From: Hahella sp. HN01
GTDB taxonomy: Bacteria; Pseudomonadota; Gammaproteobacteria; Pseudomonadales; Oleiphilaceae
Direction of reading: 5' to 3'
Assembly: GCF_018986435.1 (NCBI RefSeq)
Contig: NZ_JAHMIN010000022.1
Location: 29,648-79,415, forward strand
DNA: 49,768 nucleotides
The notes under the pieces are model-generated. The model had not been told where the DNA came from. It saw nothing but the letters and a program-made list of their open reading frames with translations, and made no database searches. Position 1 is the stretch's first letter; every line of letters starts with the position of its first letter. Below are positions 1 through 8,540 of this stretch, one piece after another. The position numbers and the translations under genes were made by a program.

Positions 1-270
1 AAAATGCTGGAAACCAAGTGTGTGGCCGGCATCACCGCCAATAAAGAGCATTGTGAGAATACCGTTAAGAACAGTATCGGCATTATCACCGCGCTGAACC
101 CGTTCATCGGTTACCAAAACGCCACCCGCATCGCCAAGAAGGCGCTACATACCGGACGGGGCGTCGTGGAGCTGGTGTTGGAGGAAGGGTTGCTGACCGC
201 AGCGCAACTGGATGAGTTGTTGCAGCCGTCCAAGATGCTGTCGACCCGTAGAATCCGGCCACGCGGTTAA
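1..270 (+). CDS. aspA: Aspartate ammonia-lyase, C-terminal fragment (cut by window edge)
   Basis: This is the last 89 codons of a gene whose start lies before the window; the frame is open from base 1. The residues match the C-terminal end of class II aspartate ammonia-lyases, including the blocks CVAGITAN, NSIGIITALNPFIGY and GVVELVLEEGLL. The enzyme reversibly deaminates L-aspartate to fumarate and ammonia in the cytoplasm and works as a tetramer. The last residues, SKMLSTRRIRPRG, extend slightly past the family core and are basic, which is not unusual. A strong hairpin with a T-run follows the stop codon. Fumarase or argininosuccinate lyase are related alternatives, but this tail is typical of AspA. 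Confidence 0.88.
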   Translation, partial: KMLETKCVAGITANKEHCENTVKNSIGIITALNPFIGYQNATRIAKKALHTGRGVVELVLEEGLLTAAQLDELLQPSKMLSTRRIRPRG

Positions 271-284
271 CCTGTCTGACCGAC

Positions 285-314
285 AAAAAACCGGGCCTGA
301 CGCCCGGTTTTTTT
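285..314. terminator. Bidirectional terminator between aspA and gmhA
   Basis: The stem CCGGGC (291-296) pairs with GCCCGG (302-307) around a five-base loop. It is flanked by an A-run on the left and a T-run on the right, which extend the pairing. It can therefore stop transcription from both convergent genes. Confidence 0.9.
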
Positions 315-339
315 ATTTAGAGACGCCTAACGACAGGAG

Positions 340-933
340 TTAAGCCTGCTCGTAGTTCTCAGGAAAAAAGCGGCGCTCCACCAACTCAATCAGAATATGC
401 AGGACTTTGATGTGCAGTTCCTGCACACGGTCTGCGTACGAGCCGCCGGGAGCGCAGATACATACGTCCGCCAGACTCTCCAGGGGCGAACCCGCTTTAC
501 CCGTCAGAGCGATCACGCTGACGCCCTGTTCTCTCGCCGCCTTCGCCGCGTTGAGAATAGTGGGGCTCTTGCCGCTGGTGCTGATGGCGATAAGGCTATC
601 GCCTTCACGGCCATGGCTTTCGATATATCTTGAGAAAACGTAGTCGTAGCCAAAATCATTGGCGACGCAGCTCATGTGGCTGGGATCGCTGATAGCGATC
701 GCGCCCAATCCTGACCGGTTCTTGCGGTAACGCCCGGTCAATTCCTCTGCAAAGTGCATGGCGTCGCACATGGAGCCGCCGTTGCCGCAGGAATATACCC
801 GCCCCTTGCGCTCATAGGTTTTAATCAGCGTCTCGGCCGCCGCCTCCACGCTACGCAAAGCCTCCGCGTTGGCGATAAAGTCATCCAGAGCCCGCTGAGC
901 TTCAAGCAGACTGCCTTTGATATGTTCGATCAC
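340..933 (-). CDS. gmhA: Phosphoheptose isomerase (sedoheptulose 7-phosphate isomerase)
   Basis: It converts sedoheptulose 7-phosphate to D-glycero-D-manno-heptose 7-phosphate, the first step of heptose supply for the LPS inner core. The protein is a single SIS domain of the E. coli GmhA type, with SCGNGGSMCDAMHFAEELTGRYR, ISTSGKSP and the C-terminal ADRVQELHIKVLHILIELVE helix region. I chose the GTG start at 933 because GAAGGG lies ten bases before it and the E. coli protein begins at the equivalent residue. An ATG six codons upstream (951) has no visible ribosome binding site and sits in AT-rich DNA, but cannot be excluded. The gene stands alone here; no other heptose gene is adjacent. Confidence 0.9.
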   Translation of the reverse strand: MIEHIKGSLLEAQRALDDFIANAEALRSVEAAAETLIKTYERKGRVYSCGNGGSMCDAMHFAEELTGRYRKNRSGLGAIAISDPSHMSCVANDFGYDYVFSRYIESHGREGDSLIAISTSGKSPTILNAAKAAREQGVSVIALTGKAGSPLESLADVCICAPGGSYADRVQELHIKVLHILIELVERRFFPENYEQA

Positions 934-951
934 AGTGGAGACACCCTTCAT

Positions 952-1452
952 AAAAATTTAATAAAAGCTTCTAAGGCCAAGCGGCCTGCATCCGATAATA
1001 AGCGTCAGGGATTAATTTTCCTAATTTTTCATACGCTTTGTCGTCAGCAAAGTGATCTGCGAACAGAATGTCTTCTATTTAAAAAACGCATCCGTAATTA
1101 TCCGCTTCAATTAATTTATTCGAAAAAAGTATTTCTTTATTTCCCCAGGTTATTTAGAGCGAGCGTTATGCCGGAAAGCAGATCGCCCACTCATTTTGAA
1201 ATAAGCCTAGGCCATTGATTTAACAAGCCATACGCCCTCCTGCATAGCTCCTAGGAACTACATAAAAGGCCCCCGCTCCTGTGTATTATTAAGCGGCTAT
1301 GCTTATCAATTAACCAGTCCGGCGCAGAGGGAGTTAAGGCTCCGGGCATGTCATTAACCATGAGAAATGGATGATTCCGGATGATGCCGCCGACGCACAA
1401 ACTCCGGCGCATATCCCGTCCATGGACCTCTTGCCTGAAAGGAGAGCTAGAA
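952..1452. other. Long intergenic region between gmhA and the M64 peptidase gene
   Basis: About 500 bases separate two divergent genes. The first 200 are AT-rich and probably hold the gmhA promoter. The part from about 1250 onward is GC-richer and would form the leader of the peptidase gene. I compared the leader by eye with the common cyclic-di-GMP and other metabolite riboswitch cores and found no match. No convincing gene is present; the short open frames lack ribosome binding sites. Confidence 0.5.
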
Positions 1453-3858
1453 ATGAAGGCGCTTGCGAAGTTATTCATACCTGTCTTTTTGCTGTGCTCA
1501 TCCGCCTTCGCCACAGCAGAATCAGTGACCGAGCTGCATATCCAATTGGATCGCACTCAAGTCAACGCAGCCAATCCCAGCGACCTTTCCGCCGGCGTCA
1601 ACGCCAGTGTGAAAGACAAAATCGCCAAACAGGCCAAATTTTATCAGGACGATGAAATCGTTTCCGACGACCAATTAATGGTGATAGGTAAGGACGCCGA
1701 GGGCCGCGAAGTCTATCGACAGGCGGTCGACAACCCTTTGTTGATGCATGCGGAAGCTTTCGACCCTGACAGCGGCCAAGTGGAAATTGCGGAAGAGATC
1801 GTCAAGAACACAGGAACGCTACGTCTGGACGTTCCCAACCGTTTGGATATCCGCACCCTGGAGTTGAACGCCATCAAGAAACAGCGTTCCGGTTACCAGT
1901 TCAACTTGTTGCAGCGCATCAAGCTGGGAAAGAAACAGACGGCGCAGACAGCGGCCTCAGTGAGCCTGGAAGCCCGGGCGGATAATGGCGTATTCAGCGT
2001 TTTCAAAACCGGTGATTCAGAAAACCGGGCTGACCTTGTTTTAGTCTCCGAAGGCTACACCAGCAGCGACCTCAGCAAGTTCGAAGAAGATGCACGCAAA
2101 ATTGTAGAAGGCTACTTCGGCGAAGATATCTATAAAGAGTACAAAAATCATTTCAACGTATGGCGCGTGGAAGTACCGAGCAACCAGAGCGGCGCTGGCA
2201 ACGGCGGCCCTATCGACACCAAGTTCGGCGCCTATTTTAACTGTTACAACATTGAACGCCTGCTGTGCGTCGACGAGAGCAAAGTACTCAACTACCTGAA
2301 GTCCGTCATGCCGGCTAACGCCATGGATAAAGTCCTGGTCGTAGTCAACACTGAAAAATACGGCGGCGCAGGCGGCCAAGTAGCCACCATGTCCCTGGCC
2401 CCGCAAGCCATCGATCTGGCGTTGCATGAGCTGGGCCACAGCTTCGCCAAACTGGCTGACGAGTATGATTATGGCACCTGTCAGGTGCACGAGCCGGACA
2501 ACGCCAACGCCACCGCCAATTCCAGCGGCGCCAAATGGCGGCATTGGATGGATGTTGACTCCAACGTCGGCGTATTTGAGGGAGCGATGTACTGTACTCG
2601 CGGCATGTACCGCCCCACGCAGAACTCTATGATGAAAGAGCTGGGCCAGCCTTTCTACGCCGTCAACGAAAGTGAAATCGTGCGCCGAATCTATGGTCGG
2701 GTGAATGTCATCGACGCCGCCAATCCCGCACAGACTGACATTTCCATGGGACAAGGCGAGTCCAGAGACTTTTCCGTTACGCCAGTGGATACCGCATCTC
2801 ATACCGTGAAGACCTTGTGGTATCTGAATGAACAGCAAGTCGGCGAAGGCGCGTCATTCACCTTCAACAGCGGCAAATATCAGGAGGGCGTGTATAAACT
2901 GAAGGCCGTCGCCGCGGACAAGACCTCCCGCGTCATCAAAGATCCCAACAAGCTTCTGATCGCCGAGAACACCTGGACAATCACGCTGGGCGACTCTGAT
3001 TCCGGTTGCAAAGAAGCGCCCGCTACGCCAACAGGCCTGGCTTCTGCGAATATCGGCGCAACCTCATTCAGCTTCACTTGGAGCGCCGTCTCAGGGGCGG
3101 AAAGCTATCACACTGAAATCTGGAACGAATCCGCATCCAAGTGGGAAGCCCTGGAAGACACAGCTGAGACTACTGTTTCCGTCAACGGACTGGAGCAAGG
3201 CAGCACTCAATGGGTCAGAGTATCCGCCAAAAACGCTTGCGGCGCATCCACTCCATCCGAGTACCTCGCCGTGGAGCTGACTGACAGCCAGGACTGCACG
3301 CAGCCTCCGGGCGTTCCCGGCGCCTTCGCCGCATCGGATGTTAACGATGGACGCTTCACTCTGAGCTGGAGCGCAGCAGACGGCGCAGCATCCTATGCGG
3401 TGCAAAAATGGACTGGCCGGGAATGGCGCGATCACAAGGAAACGGATGCGACGTCCATGGAAGTCACGGCAAGCCGTCTGGGCACAACCGAGTACTATCG
3501 TGTTTACGCCAAGAATCAGTGCGGCTCCGGACAGGCGACCAACTGGATCAAAGTGGTCATCCCCCAGAATAAAGGCTGTACGAATCCACCCGCTAAGCCA
3601 GCCGGTTTGCAGTCCTCCTATGTCTACTCCACCCAGTTCAGACTGACCTGGCCCAAAGTAGCCGACGCCACGCAATATGAAGTGCAGACCTGGGACGGCT
3701 ACGCCAGATCCTGGAAGCCATATCAGAGCACCCAGGGCAACTACGTGGACTTCTACCAACTGCAAAAAGGCTATGTCTACTATCCAAGAGTGGTGGCGAA
3801 GAACGCTTGCGGCGCAAGCACTCCGTCCAACTACCTGACAGTCAGACTGCCACGCTGA
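1453..3858 (+). CDS. Secreted M64-type zinc metallopeptidase with three C-terminal fibronectin-like repeats
   Basis: The ATG at 1453 is preceded by AAGGAG (1439-1444) and opens a clear signal peptide (MKALAKLFIPVFLLCSSAFA), so the protein of about 801 residues is exported. Residues 150-470 match the M64 (IgA peptidase-like) family: a segment around LVLVSEGYT, then HELGHSFAKLADEY with zinc ligands H325 and H329, catalytic E326 and an Asp seven residues after the second His. An Ig-like stretch follows. Three repeats of about 95 residues, each starting with Cys-x-x-(P/A)-P and sharing NACGASTPS-like ends, begin near bases 3006, 3294 and 3576 and look like fibronectin type III modules. The substrate is unknown; degradation of host or environmental protein is inferred. 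A bidirectional terminator follows. Confidence 0.85.
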   Translation: MKALAKLFIPVFLLCSSAFATAESVTELHIQLDRTQVNAANPSDLSAGVNASVKDKIAKQAKFYQDDEIVSDDQLMVIGKDAEGREVYRQAVDNPLLMHAEAFDPDSGQVEIAEEIVKNTGTLRLDVPNRLDIRTLELNAIKKQRSGYQFNLLQRIKLGKKQTAQTAASVSLEARADNGVFSVFKTGDSENRADLVLVSEGYTSSDLSKFEEDARKIVEGYFGEDIYKEYKNHFNVWRVEVPSNQSGAGNGGPIDTKFGAYFNCYNIERLLCVDESKVLNYLKSVMPANAMDKVLVVVNTEKYGGAGGQVATMSLAPQAIDLALHELGHSFAKLADEYDYGTCQVHEPDNANATANSSGAKWRHWMDVDSNVGVFEGAMYCTRGMYRPTQNSMMKELGQPFYAVNESEIVRRIYGRVNVIDAANPAQTDISMGQGESRDFSVTPVDTASHTVKTLWYLNEQQVGEGASFTFNSGKYQEGVYKLKAVAADKTSRVIKDPNKLLIAENTWTITLGDSDSGCKEAPATPTGLASANIGATSFSFTWSAVSGAESYHTEIWNESASKWEALEDTAETTVSVNGLEQGSTQWVRVSAKNACGASTPSEYLAVELTDSQDCTQPPGVPGAFAASDVNDGRFTLSWSAADGAASYAVQKWTGREWRDHKETDATSMEVTASRLGTTEYYRVYAKNQCGSGQATNWIKVVIPQNKGCTNPPAKPAGLQSSYVYSTQFRLTWPKVADATQYEVQTWDGYARSWKPYQSTQGNYVDFYQLQKGYVYYPRVVAKNACGASTPSNYLTVRLPR

Positions 3859-3867
3859 TCCCAGCGC

Positions 3868-3897
3868 AAAGAACCCGGCTCACGCCGGGTTCTTTTT
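3868..3897. terminator. Bidirectional terminator between the M64 and M48 peptidase genes
   Basis: A perfect 12-bp stem (3868-3879 with 3884-3895) surrounds a four-base TCAC loop. The stem starts with AAAG and ends with CTTTTTT, so it serves both convergent genes. Confidence 0.93.
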
Positions 3898-3926
3898 TGT
3901 CTTCTCAGAATTTTCTATCAGGGACC

Positions 3927-6263
3927 TTAGCGCGCTAAAAGCTCCGCAAACTGCCCTGCTCCCAATGCGGCCCCCACAATCGCCACAGCAATAATGAAAC
4001 GCGCCAATGCAGGCGCAACGCCATCCGCAGTCTGGAAACGGTCCCAAAGTCCAAGGCGCTTTTGCCGCTTACGTTCAGAACCTGGCAACAGCACCGAATA
4101 TTTCGCAGGCGCCCGGGAAGGCTTCGGAGCTTCTCCTATTTGTTCTCCGTCTTTCAGGCTTTGCGCCACTTTGGCCTCCGTAAGCAACAACTGCTCCAAC
4201 GCCGCATGTCTGAGCGCAGAAAAGCAGCCGGCGGCGCTGTTTATCCAGCTATCGATGGCCCGCATCCATTCATTGATATTGTTCTTGCTGGGCGGCGGCA
4301 GCTTGAACTCGCCAAACGCATCACTCCAGCGGGACAAGCCAAGTTTTTCACTCAATGTGGCGTCCAACGTCACCTCCACCGCCACGGAGAAATCCAGGCG
4401 CAGAATTTGATAGACCTCTTCCGCCACGACCAACAGACGCTTCAATTCACGGGAACTGACATTGCGGTCCGCAGTGATGACTGCGACCACATTAGCCATC
4501 AATCCCTGCGCGTCTCTTAAATTGGCCTCTGAATGATCCGCGTAATGCAACATGGCCGCCAAACCTGTCAGATAGGCGTCCCAGCCCCCTGGCACTTTCT
4601 TCGCCGCAGCGCGAAACACACTGCGACAACGGCGGTCGTGGCGACAAATCTGTTCGCGAGCGTCTTGAACCTCTTTTTCCAGCTCAGCGATGACGCCCGG
4701 CAACTCCGCCCTCTTGAGCTCCTGTCCACGGTGGCGGATAACGCCTCCAGGAGCAGTGAAAATTTTGTCGTATACCGCTTGCAGCGAAACCCGTTCCTCT
4801 TCCAGATTGCGCAAGCGCTCCAGGTCCACCGTCAAGGTTTCAGGATACAGGGCCGCCAGTTCAGTGCTGATGGCGTTCGTAATAGGTCTCTTGTCATATA
4901 AATCATCAACCGTCTCGGCGCTACGCACCACTGAGCGTCCCAGATAGGCGCCCCGGTAGGCAGGATTCAGATACGCCCGATCAAACTGGCTGTCCAGTTT
5001 CAACAAAGACTCTTGAATATCCGCCGGCGCCGCCTCCTCTTCCAGACGGATCAGGTGAGCGCTCATTTGCGCTTTCATCGCCGCAGGATCGGAAAATAGT
5101 TCCCAGGCCGAGCGCTCATCCAAAGGCGCCGCCACATAGACGCGCTTGGCGTTGTTCTCCCTTTCCGAATTCTCCGGGTGCGTCGCCCACATGCGAGGCG
5201 GTTGCGCCAAAGCGGATTTAAACACTCGATGCGCTTCCGGATTCGCCTCTGGCAGCAAAGGGGCGCAGCCATAGTCGGGTTTATCCAGTATCTTGCCGAT
5301 GCTTTCGATGACGCGACTTTGCACGGCGAAAATATCCTGTACTCCGCGCTTCTCGCTCAACTCGCCGCCGACAAACCGCAACGCTCTGTCCCAGGCCTCA
5401 TCTGCGGCCTGCAATCGATGCAACGCGTGCACCAGAGCGTCGCTGCCGGTCAACAACACCGCCACCAGATCCGCCTGCAATTCCATTTCCCGCGACAACG
5501 CGCGCTGCGCCATCACCACCAGACTGAACACCGTGTCCAACAGGGATCGTATGGACCAGACGATCAACGACAGCAGCCAACCGATCCAGGCTATGCGTAA
5601 ATCGAATCGGGACAGCCCGCGTAGAAAGTTATCGAACATATCCCGTTCAGCGATGATGTAAGCCGCGATTTGATGCGCCACATACACCCATCTCCCCACC
5701 GCCATCGACCGCTGGGCGAAGTGTCCGAATTCATGGGCCAGAACAGCTTTCATCTCGCCCAAAGTCAGCACATTCACCAGCCCGAGGCCGATCTCCAGAT
5801 TTTTCTTGGAGGGAAAGATCAGGTTGAGGATCGACAGGTCGTAAAATACTGCGGCATTGACCCGTGGCGACAAAAAGACGCGGTGCGGTCTCGGCGCCCC
5901 CGCCTCGTCCGCCAGCCGATATAAAAATTCGAAGAGTTTAGGCTCTTGTTCCGGCTTGATTTCAATATCGCCAGACTCGTGTCCATGTTTGACAAAAAAC
6001 AACGCCTTCAACAGGAATAAAGCCAGAAACGCGGCGAGAGCGCCGGCGATTGCGTTAAACAACACTTCATCCCCACCCAGATAGGCGGCGTATAAGCGTT
6101 TACCTGCTATCCAGCTGAACCAGCCCGCCAGAAAAAAATAGAGTGTGACAAACAAAGCCAGCCCGGCCATGGCGAGCCAGGCCTTCTGCTTATAGCCCGC
6201 AGTGGGACGGGTTAGATTCTCAGGAACTGAGGAAGGACCAGCGGGTACATATTTTCCATTCAC
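3927..6263 (-). CDS. Membrane M48-type zinc metallopeptidase with long C-terminal region
   Basis: A 778-residue protein with the M48 (Ste24/HtpX-like) signature HEFGH at residues 177-181; the downstream SREMELQADLVAV supplies the likely third zinc ligand. Two membrane segments lie at about 29-52 and 66-92, a further hydrophobic pair near 210-255, and one at the extreme C-terminus. About 450 mostly soluble residues with heptad-like, charged helices follow the protease core, so it is far longer than HtpX (about 290 residues). GGAG lies eight bases before the ATG. It probably cleaves membrane or misfolded envelope proteins, but no substrate can be inferred. It stands alone, convergent with the M64 peptidase gene and divergent from the ABC importer operon. 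Confidence 0.8.
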   Translation of the reverse strand: MNGKYVPAGPSSVPENLTRPTAGYKQKAWLAMAGLALFVTLYFFLAGWFSWIAGKRLYAAYLGGDEVLFNAIAGALAAFLALFLLKALFFVKHGHESGDIEIKPEQEPKLFEFLYRLADEAGAPRPHRVFLSPRVNAAVFYDLSILNLIFPSKKNLEIGLGLVNVLTLGEMKAVLAHEFGHFAQRSMAVGRWVYVAHQIAAYIIAERDMFDNFLRGLSRFDLRIAWIGWLLSLIVWSIRSLLDTVFSLVVMAQRALSREMELQADLVAVLLTGSDALVHALHRLQAADEAWDRALRFVGGELSEKRGVQDIFAVQSRVIESIGKILDKPDYGCAPLLPEANPEAHRVFKSALAQPPRMWATHPENSERENNAKRVYVAAPLDERSAWELFSDPAAMKAQMSAHLIRLEEEAAPADIQESLLKLDSQFDRAYLNPAYRGAYLGRSVVRSAETVDDLYDKRPITNAISTELAALYPETLTVDLERLRNLEEERVSLQAVYDKIFTAPGGVIRHRGQELKRAELPGVIAELEKEVQDAREQICRHDRRCRSVFRAAAKKVPGGWDAYLTGLAAMLHYADHSEANLRDAQGLMANVVAVITADRNVSSRELKRLLVVAEEVYQILRLDFSVAVEVTLDATLSEKLGLSRWSDAFGEFKLPPPSKNNINEWMRAIDSWINSAAGCFSALRHAALEQLLLTEAKVAQSLKDGEQIGEAPKPSRAPAKYSVLLPGSERKRQKRLGLWDRFQTADGVAPALARFIIAVAIVGAALGAGQFAELLAR

Positions 6264-6851
6264 TTTGCTCCAACAAAGTTTTTACAACAGGACGGGGACA
6301 GGATTTCCCCTGATGACCGAAGGCGGACTTGCGATAGCTTTCTTGCGACTGGCGCTGGCGAACAATCCCTTGCATTAATTTTGGATTTCGAATGGCTGGC
6401 GCATACGCAAAATCTATGGCGAAGCCGACCACCTAATATAGTCGATAGGTTCTTTTTTCGCCATTTTTATTACAGATCCCCTTTTTTCAAACACTTAGAC
6501 GCCCTTACATCAAGATGAGAAAATATCGCATAAACCCCGCTTTAATCTGCACCAATTAATTTCGGCGTTTCACAATACGGGTGCATACTTATACGTTTCA
6601 TGCATGAGACGTGTCGAAATTTCGATTGTCTGATTCATAGGCGAGCCATTAGTCTGCTTATCTCATGATGCAGTACTCGCTTCTAACGACCATGTATCAT
6701 TTCTTTAGGGATAACCTGAATCAACGCTAACTTGATTTAACGCCTTCTAATGCTGACCTGTCGGCAGTAGACGCGGCTGGTGGCTCCAGGACGGATATTT
6801 CCGGTCGCTCATAATAAACAGTCATTCCCAACAAAGAAGGAAGACGAAACA
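6264..6851. other. 588-base intergenic region before the ABC importer operon
   Basis: This divergent region must hold the promoters of the M48 peptidase gene and of the importer operon. It is AT-rich in the middle (about 6440-6560). Its clearest structure is a pair of adjacent palindromes at 6593-6612 and 6614-6625, described separately. The part after 6640 would be a leader. I see no convincing open frame or riboswitch. Confidence 0.5.
6593..6625. promoter_or_regulatory. Two adjacent palindromes, candidate operator
   Basis: ACGTTTCATGCATGAGACGT (6593-6612) is a 20-base palindrome with one mismatched pair. One base later comes TCGAAATTTCGA (6614-6625), a perfect 12-base palindrome. They lie about 240 bases before the importer start and 330 before the divergent M48 start. 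The symmetry suggests binding of dimeric regulators. Which protein binds is unknown. Confidence 0.5.
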
Positions 6852-8402
6852 ATGAAAAAGACTCTTGGTATCATTGCCGGGGCAGTTCTGTCACTAGGCC
6901 TGGTAAACGCTAACGCCGCGACACTCAAGCTCGCGCTGGACGCAGACCCCGTTTCACTCGACCCTCATGAACAACTTTCCGGCGGCACCCTGCAGCTGTC
7001 TCATTGGTTGTTCGATCCTCTGATTCGTTGGACCAAAGATCTCACATTCGAACCGCGCTTGGCGGAAAAATGGGAGAGAGTCGACGACCTGACCATGCGC
7101 TTCCACCTGCGCAAAGACGTTAAGTTCCACTCCGGAAACACATTCACCGCCAAAGATGTGAAGTGGACTTTCGATCGTCTGAAACAGTCTCCAGACTTCA
7201 AGGGAATCTTCGAGCCATTCGCGGACGTTAAAATTGTTGACGACTACACCATCGATCTGGTGACCAAAGAGCCTTTTCCATTGGTGCTGAACAACGCGAC
7301 CTATCTGTTCCCGATGGACAGCGCTTTCTACAGCGGCACGGATGACAACGGCCAGCCAAAAGACCTGCTGGTCAAGCACGGCAACTCTTTCGCCTCACGC
7401 AAAGCCTCCGGCACCGGACCTTTCACTGTGTCCTACCGCGAACAGGGCGTAAAAGTTGAATTCGCGCGCTATCCTGGCTACTGGGACACCAAGTCTCCCG
7501 GTAACGTCGACAAAATGATCCTGACGCCTATCAAAGAAGACCCGACTCGCGTCGCGGCGCTGCTTTCCGGCGACGTGGATTATATCGCGCCAGTACCGCC
7601 GACCGACCTTAAGCGCATTGAGTCCGACAAAAACTCCAAGCTGGTCACCATGAGCGGCACTCGCATCATCACTTTCCAGATGAACCAGAATCGTCGCGCT
7701 GAATTCAAGGACCCTCGCGTCCGTCTGGCGATCAACTATGCGATCAACCAGGAAGCTATCAGCGACAAAATCATGAAAGGCTTCTCCACGCCTGCCGCTC
7801 AGTTAAGCCCGAAAGGCTACCTGGGTTACAACGCGGACCTGAAGCCTCGCTTTGACCTGAAAAAGGCCAAAGAGCTGATGAAAGAAGCGGGTTACGAAAA
7901 AGGTTTCTCCATCACCATGATGGCGCCGAACAACCGCTACGTGAACGATGAGAAAATCGCGCAGGCCGCCGCCGCCATGTTGGCGAAAATCAACATCAAA
8001 GTGGACCTGAAAACCCTGCCGAAAGCGCAATACTGGCCTGAGTTCGATGCTCGCTCTGCGGACATCATGATGATCGGCTGGCACTCTGACACCGAGGACT
8101 CCAATAACTTCTATGAGTTCCTGGTGATGTGTCCAAATACCGAGACTGGCGCAGGACAGTACAACAGCGGTAACTACTGCAACCCGAAAGTGGATGAAAT
8201 GGTGAAAGAGGCCAACAAGGTCACTGATACCAAGAAGCGCGCAGAAATCATGCAGAACATCGAGAAGACTCTGTACGACGAAGGCGCTTTCATCCCGCTG
8301 CACTGGCAGGACCTGGCCTGGGCCTCCAAAAAGAATGTCGGAGCCGAAGAAGTGTTGAACGTTATGGACTTCCCGTACTTCGGCGACTTGGTGATTAAGT
8401 AA
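6852..8402 (+). CDS. Periplasmic substrate-binding protein of a peptide-type ABC importer
   Basis: This 516-residue protein starts at an ATG preceded by AAGGAAG and has a classic signal peptide ending near VNANA. The mature part begins ATLKLALDADPVSLDPHEQ and follows the family 5 (DppA/OppA) fold, with LAEKWE, FHLRKDVKFHSG, TAKDVKWTFDR and a C-terminal half containing AQYWPEFDARSADIMMIGWHSDTEDSNN. It captures a ligand in the periplasm and delivers it to the permeases encoded downstream. Dipeptides or oligopeptides are the default guess, but it is not close enough to E. coli DppA to assign the ligand; opines or other small solutes remain possible. It is the first gene of a five-gene operon and is separated from the second by a nested hairpin. 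Confidence 0.87.
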   Translation: MKKTLGIIAGAVLSLGLVNANAATLKLALDADPVSLDPHEQLSGGTLQLSHWLFDPLIRWTKDLTFEPRLAEKWERVDDLTMRFHLRKDVKFHSGNTFTAKDVKWTFDRLKQSPDFKGIFEPFADVKIVDDYTIDLVTKEPFPLVLNNATYLFPMDSAFYSGTDDNGQPKDLLVKHGNSFASRKASGTGPFTVSYREQGVKVEFARYPGYWDTKSPGNVDKMILTPIKEDPTRVAALLSGDVDYIAPVPPTDLKRIESDKNSKLVTMSGTRIITFQMNQNRRAEFKDPRVRLAINYAINQEAISDKIMKGFSTPAAQLSPKGYLGYNADLKPRFDLKKAKELMKEAGYEKGFSITMMAPNNRYVNDEKIAQAAAAMLAKINIKVDLKTLPKAQYWPEFDARSADIMMIGWHSDTEDSNNFYEFLVMCPNTETGAGQYNSGNYCNPKVDEMVKEANKVTDTKKRAEIMQNIEKTLYDEGAFIPLHWQDLAWASKKNVGAEEVLNVMDFPYFGDLVIK

Positions 8403-8443
8403 GCTAACCAAGCTTGATTAGTCCGCCATTCAGGCAAAGAATC

Positions 8444-8513
8444 AGAGCCAGATTCTGGAGGGGATCGGACAGCAGTGATGGGACTGCTGTCCGAAGGGAA
8501 AGAATCTGGCTCT
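8444..8513 (+). promoter_or_regulatory. Nested intercistronic hairpin between binding-protein and permease genes
   Basis: Perfect 13-base arms (8444-8456 with 8501-8513) enclose perfect 11-base arms (8466-8476 with 8483-8493) and a six-base loop. CTTTTAA follows. Such structures commonly stop part of the transcription and protect the upstream message, giving more binding protein than permease. The same role is inferred here. Confidence 0.8.
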
Positions 8514-8540
8514 CCTTTTAACGCCTTAGGTATCTATTAG

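Noticed and set aside
1200-1452. Possible riboswitch in the leader of the M64 peptidase gene
   Set aside because: The conserved cores of the cyclic-di-GMP, TPP, cobalamin and glycine types were not found by eye. A covariance search would be needed to reopen this.
1381-1452. Upstream extension of the M64 peptidase to an ATG at 1381
   Set aside because: The added residues are basic, lack a ribosome site and would bury the clear signal peptide that starts at 1453.
2041-2838. Open frame of 265 codons on the minus strand inside the M64 peptidase gene
   Set aside because: It is antisense to a strongly supported coding region, has no ribosome site and no recognisable domain. High-GC codon bias often opens such frames.
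3091-3765. Open frame of 224 codons on the minus strand under the fibronectin-like repeats
   Set aside because: Shadow of the repeat-rich real gene; composition is Gly/Ala/Val-rich without motif.
7803-8411. Open frame of 202 codons on the minus strand inside the binding-protein gene
   Set aside because: Shadow frame; the plus-strand protein is clearly a family 5 binding protein.
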